From contig NZ_CP134400.1 in assembly GCF_002968285.2 (NCBI RefSeq), positions 4,402,001 to 4,466,000 of the forward strand: a stretch of 64,000 nt of DNA, read 5' to 3'. The translations under genes were made by a program, and so were the position numbers. Numbering within the stretch: the first letter of the stretch is position 1; each line of letters starts with the position of its first letter. This stretch comes from Mycobacterium sp. ITM-2016-00318. Lineage in GTDB: Bacteria; Actinomycetota; Actinomycetes; Mycobacteriales; Mycobacteriaceae. Below are positions 61,810-64,000 of this stretch, piece by piece. Below the pieces are notes generated by a model that searched no databases, was not told the DNA's origin, and worked only from the letters and a program-made list of their open reading frames with translations.

Positions 61810-62559
61810 CTAAGCGAAAGGCTTCGTGAGCCGGGGCGGCAGCACCTTCATCAGCTGCACCAACGGCGCCCACGGCCAGAAGGGCACAGCGGCGCGGCCG
61901 CTCTCCTTCTCGATCGCATTCACCATCGCCTTCGTGCCGGATTCGTTGTCGACCATCAACATCGTCGACGCCGACTTCGCCGTCATCTCCGACTCGATGT
62001 ATCCCGGCTCGAGCACCGTGATCTTGACGGGGCCACTCGGGTACTCGGCGCGCAGCGATTCGCCGAGCGACGACACACCCGCCTTGCTGGCGGCGTAGGC
62101 GGCCTTGACGCCCGGCACCCCTTTGTTGCCCAGCACCGACGAAATCAGCACCAGATGTCCACCACCGGAGTTCTTGAACATCTCGATGGCGGTTTCGATC
62201 TGCACAAGCGCCGCCACCAGGTTCGTCTCGATCGTCTGCTTGTTCGCCCACAACTTGCCCGACCCCAGCGGCGCACCCTTACCGATGCCCGCGTTGACGA
62301 TCACGCGGTCGATGCCGCCCAGCTGGTCCTCCAGCTCGGCGAAGACCTTGGGCACCTGGTCATGGTCGTTGACGTCCAGTGCCGCGACGGCCACGGTGAT
62401 GCCCTGGTGTCGCGCGGTCAGCTCGGCCTTCAGTTCGTCGAGGCGGTCGACGCGCCGGGCGCACAGCGCGAGGTCGCGCCCCTTGGCGGCGAACGCCCTT
62501 GCCATGCCCGCACCAAGGCCCGAACTGGCGCCCGTGATCAAGATTTTCTGCCGTGTCAC
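61810..62559 (-). CDS. Short-chain dehydrogenase/reductase (Rv0945-like)
   Basis: 249 residues. Classical SDR signatures: cofactor loop KILITGASSGLGAGMARAFA, NAG motif VIVNAGIGKGAPLG, catalytic Ser in LVLISSVLGNKGVPGVKA and the YxxxK pair in YAASKAGVSSLGESLRAEYP. Substrate unknown. It converges on pgi, and its start lies 26 bp from the divergent secreted chorismate mutase gene. Confidence 0.92.
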   Translation of the reverse strand: MTRQKILITGASSGLGAGMARAFAAKGRDLALCARRVDRLDELKAELTARHQGITVAVAALDVNDHDQVPKVFAELEDQLGGIDRVIVNAGIGKGAPLGSGKLWANKQTIETNLVAALVQIETAIEMFKNSGGGHLVLISSVLGNKGVPGVKAAYAASKAGVSSLGESLRAEYPSGPVKITVLEPGYIESEMTAKSASTMLMVDNESGTKAMVNAIEKESGRAAVPFWPWAPLVQLMKVLPPRLTKPFA

Positions 62560-62585
62560 CCGGACAGCCTAAGCATGATGGACGA

Positions 62586-63155
62586 ATGAGCCGTAATCGA
62601 AGTGCTGCCGTGCTGGTAACCGGGTCGCTGCTGGTGGGCGCGCTGCCCGTGGCCGCAAGCGCCGAGCCCGCCAGCCCGCTGTACCTGCTGGTGGACACCG
62701 CCGCCCAGCGGCTGGCGACCGCGGACCCTGTCGCGGCCACGAAGTGGATCAACCACGGGCCGCCGATCGACGATCCGCCGCGAGCCGCCGCCGTGCTGGA
62801 CAGCGTCGGCGCCGACGCCACCGCCCACGAGATCGACGCCGGCTACGTGCGGAGGATCTTCACCGACCAGATAGACGCGACCGAAGGCGTCGAGTACACG
62901 CGATTCGCGCAGTGGAAGTTCGACCCCTCAACCGCCCCGACGACCGCGCCCGACCTGTCCGAATCGCGAAGAGCCATCGACGGGTTCAACAAGACCATGG
63001 TTAACGAGATTGCGCTGCACTGGAATTCGCTGCGCGGGCCGTCCTGTCAGGCTGAGATTCAGGAGGCGACGGACGCCGTCGCCTCTGCCCGTGCCCTCGA
63101 CCCGCTGTACCGGCAGGCGCTGTCATCGGCGACACGGTCTTACTGCCTCACGTGA
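62586..63155 (+). CDS. Secreted chorismate mutase (AroQ-gamma, Rv1885c-like)
   Basis: 189 residues from ATG 62586. A signal peptide (SAAVLVTGSLLVGALPVAAS) ends at ASA before EPASPLYLLVDTAA. The mature part matches the *MtCM family: TAAQRLATADPVAATKWINH, GYVRRIFTDQIDATEGVEYT and FNKTMVNEIALHWNSL. Two cysteines (GPSCQAEI, SYCLT) are placed as the disulfide of Rv1885c. It makes prephenate outside the cytoplasm, with unclear purpose. Its end overlaps the convergent GMC gene by 8 bp. Confidence 0.92.
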   Translation: MSRNRSAAVLVTGSLLVGALPVAASAEPASPLYLLVDTAAQRLATADPVAATKWINHGPPIDDPPRAAAVLDSVGADATAHEIDAGYVRRIFTDQIDATEGVEYTRFAQWKFDPSTAPTTAPDLSESRRAIDGFNKTMVNEIALHWNSLRGPSCQAEIQEATDAVASARALDPLYRQALSSATRSYCLT

Positions 63156-64000
63156 GCAGCCGCGGCATCCGCAGCGCCGCTGGTGCGCTGTCGGGCACCA
63201 CGGGATCCGTCGGCATGACGGGCGCCACCGGCTCGTAACTTTGGCTGAGAGCCGGCCGGTTGTCCGCGGATCCCTTGTTCGGCCAGAAGGCGACGGCCCG
63301 TTCGGCTTGCGCGGTGATCGTCAGCGAAGGGTTGACACCGAGATTCGCCGAGATCGCCGAGCCGTCCAGCACGTGCAGGCCGGGATGGCCGTACACCCGG
63401 TGGTAGGGATCGATCACGCCTGTCTCGGGCGAGTCCCCTATCACCGCCCCGCCAAGGAAGTGCGCGGTCATCGGGACATCGGCGATCTCGCCCAGGCTGC
63501 TGTAGGGCAGTCCGTCGATGTCCTCGGCGAGCCGGCGCACGGCCTCGTTGGCCGCCGGTATCCACGTGGGGTTGGGCACCCCGTGACCCTGTTTCGACGT
63601 CAGCTTCATGCCGCCGAGGCGTTTGCGCTTCAGGAACAGCGTGAGCGAGTTGTCCTCGGTCTGCATGACCAGCGCGATGATGGTGCGCTGCGACCAGTCG
63701 GTGAGCCCGATGTAGAGGGACGCCGCCTGGGCAGGGTGCCTGACGATCTGCCCCAGCCACTTCACCCAACGCGGCACGCTGCCACCGCCGTCGGTCATCA
63801 CGGTCGTCAGGAGCCCCATCGCGTTCGACCCCTTGCCGTAGCGAACGGGTTCGATGTGGGTGTTCTCGTCGGGGTGTATCGACGAGGTGATTGCGATGCC
63901 CTGGTGAAACGCCGCCTGTTTGCGGTTGCGCAGTTTCACGCTTGCGCCGCACAGCGCTTCGGAGTTCGTTCGGGTGAGCACGCCAAGGCGGTCGGAGAGA
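63148..64000 (-). CDS. GMC-family oxidoreductase, cholesterol-oxidase-like (C-terminal part; 5' end outside the window)
   Basis: About 284 residues are visible and the frame stays open past the window edge (LSDRLGVLTRTNSEALCGAS). The C-terminal GMC signature is clear: the His in VPMTAHFLGGAVIGDSPE, HRVYGHPGLHVLDGSAISAN and GVNPSLTITAQAERAV with the Asn used for catalysis. It resembles mycobacterial ChoD-type oxidases, which use FAD to oxidise alcohols. Whether sterols are the substrate cannot be seen here. Confidence 0.87.
   Translation of the reverse strand, partial: LSDRLGVLTRTNSEALCGASVKLRNRKQAAFHQGIAITSSIHPDENTHIEPVRYGKGSNAMGLLTTVMTDGGGSVPRWVKWLGQIVRHPAQAASLYIGLTDWSQRTIIALVMQTEDNSLTLFLKRKRLGGMKLTSKQGHGVPNPTWIPAANEAVRRLAEDIDGLPYSSLGEIADVPMTAHFLGGAVIGDSPETGVIDPYHRVYGHPGLHVLDGSAISANLGVNPSLTITAQAERAVAFWPNKGSADNRPALSQSYEPVAPVMPTDPVVPDSAPAALRMPRLLT

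Overview
The window is high-GC actinobacterial DNA from a mycobacterium, most likely a fast-growing one (Mycolicibacterium/M. smegmatis-like). Three things point there: an MspA-type outer-membrane porin gene, MprAB–PepD, PerM and a secreted chorismate mutase, and a gene order that follows the M. tuberculosis Rv0945–Rv0996 block in inverted orientation. That block is interrupted by accessory genes: nitrile hydratase, an SfnG-like enzyme, an ornithine-decarboxylase-like enzyme, an O-acyltransferase, an AbiEi-like protein and a DUF222/HNH gene.

1–5.8 kb is accessory-looking. It holds the start of a fatty acid desaturase gene with a PucR-type regulator, a decayed HTH fragment, and a six-gene Asp23/alkaline-shock envelope operon with a perfect CRP-type palindrome upstream. 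A CsbD-like stress protein gene and a tRNA-Ala(CGC) gene follow. 5.8–14.1 kb holds the divisome pair GlpR/SepX and Glp (MoeA-like), with RimJ-like and GalU genes. Divergent from these are 5-FCL, a Ruc-type FmdB chaperone behind a CIRCE operator, a SAF protein and MscL. An MspA porin gene follows on the minus strand.

14.7–19.5 kb is the envelope-stress module mprA–mprB–pepD–moaB2, with a near-ideal MprA box before mprA and a looser one before pepD, then rpmF (L32). 19.7–28.1 kb is a tightly coupled six-gene operon (AtuA-like, two acyl-CoA dehydrogenases, acyl-CoA carboxylase beta and alpha, enoyl-CoA hydratase). Its content matches acyclic-terpene or branched acyl-CoA catabolism. Two copies of a palindrome lie just beyond it. 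28.5–32.6 kb has small secreted proteins, an NAD(P)-binding reductase, a DUF1707 protein and a DUF222/HNH protein.

32.6–43.2 kb is mostly minus strand: a MoxR ATPase/VWA pair, a three-gene cobalt-type nitrile hydratase operon, an LpqN/LpqT-like lipoprotein, purH, purN, perM and the 34-kDa antigen homologue. 43.2–49.5 kb holds an SfnG-like monooxygenase with a frameshifted 3' end, an ODC-like decarboxylase with a small upstream partner, an F420-type LLM oxidoreductase, a SRPBCC/TetR pair and a thiolase-like TLP1 protein. KstR-type palindromes precede the LLM and TLP1 genes.

49.5–64 kb is the core block sucD–sucC, an M23 peptidase, a membrane protein, uvrD1, intracellular chorismate mutase, gabD and pgi, then an SDR, a secreted chorismate mutase and the end of a GMC oxidoreductase. 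The chorismate mutase gene is preceded by a short leader ORF with two Phe and two Tyr codons in five positions, then a GC-rich hairpin. This looks like a ribosome-mediated attenuator sensing aromatic amino acids.
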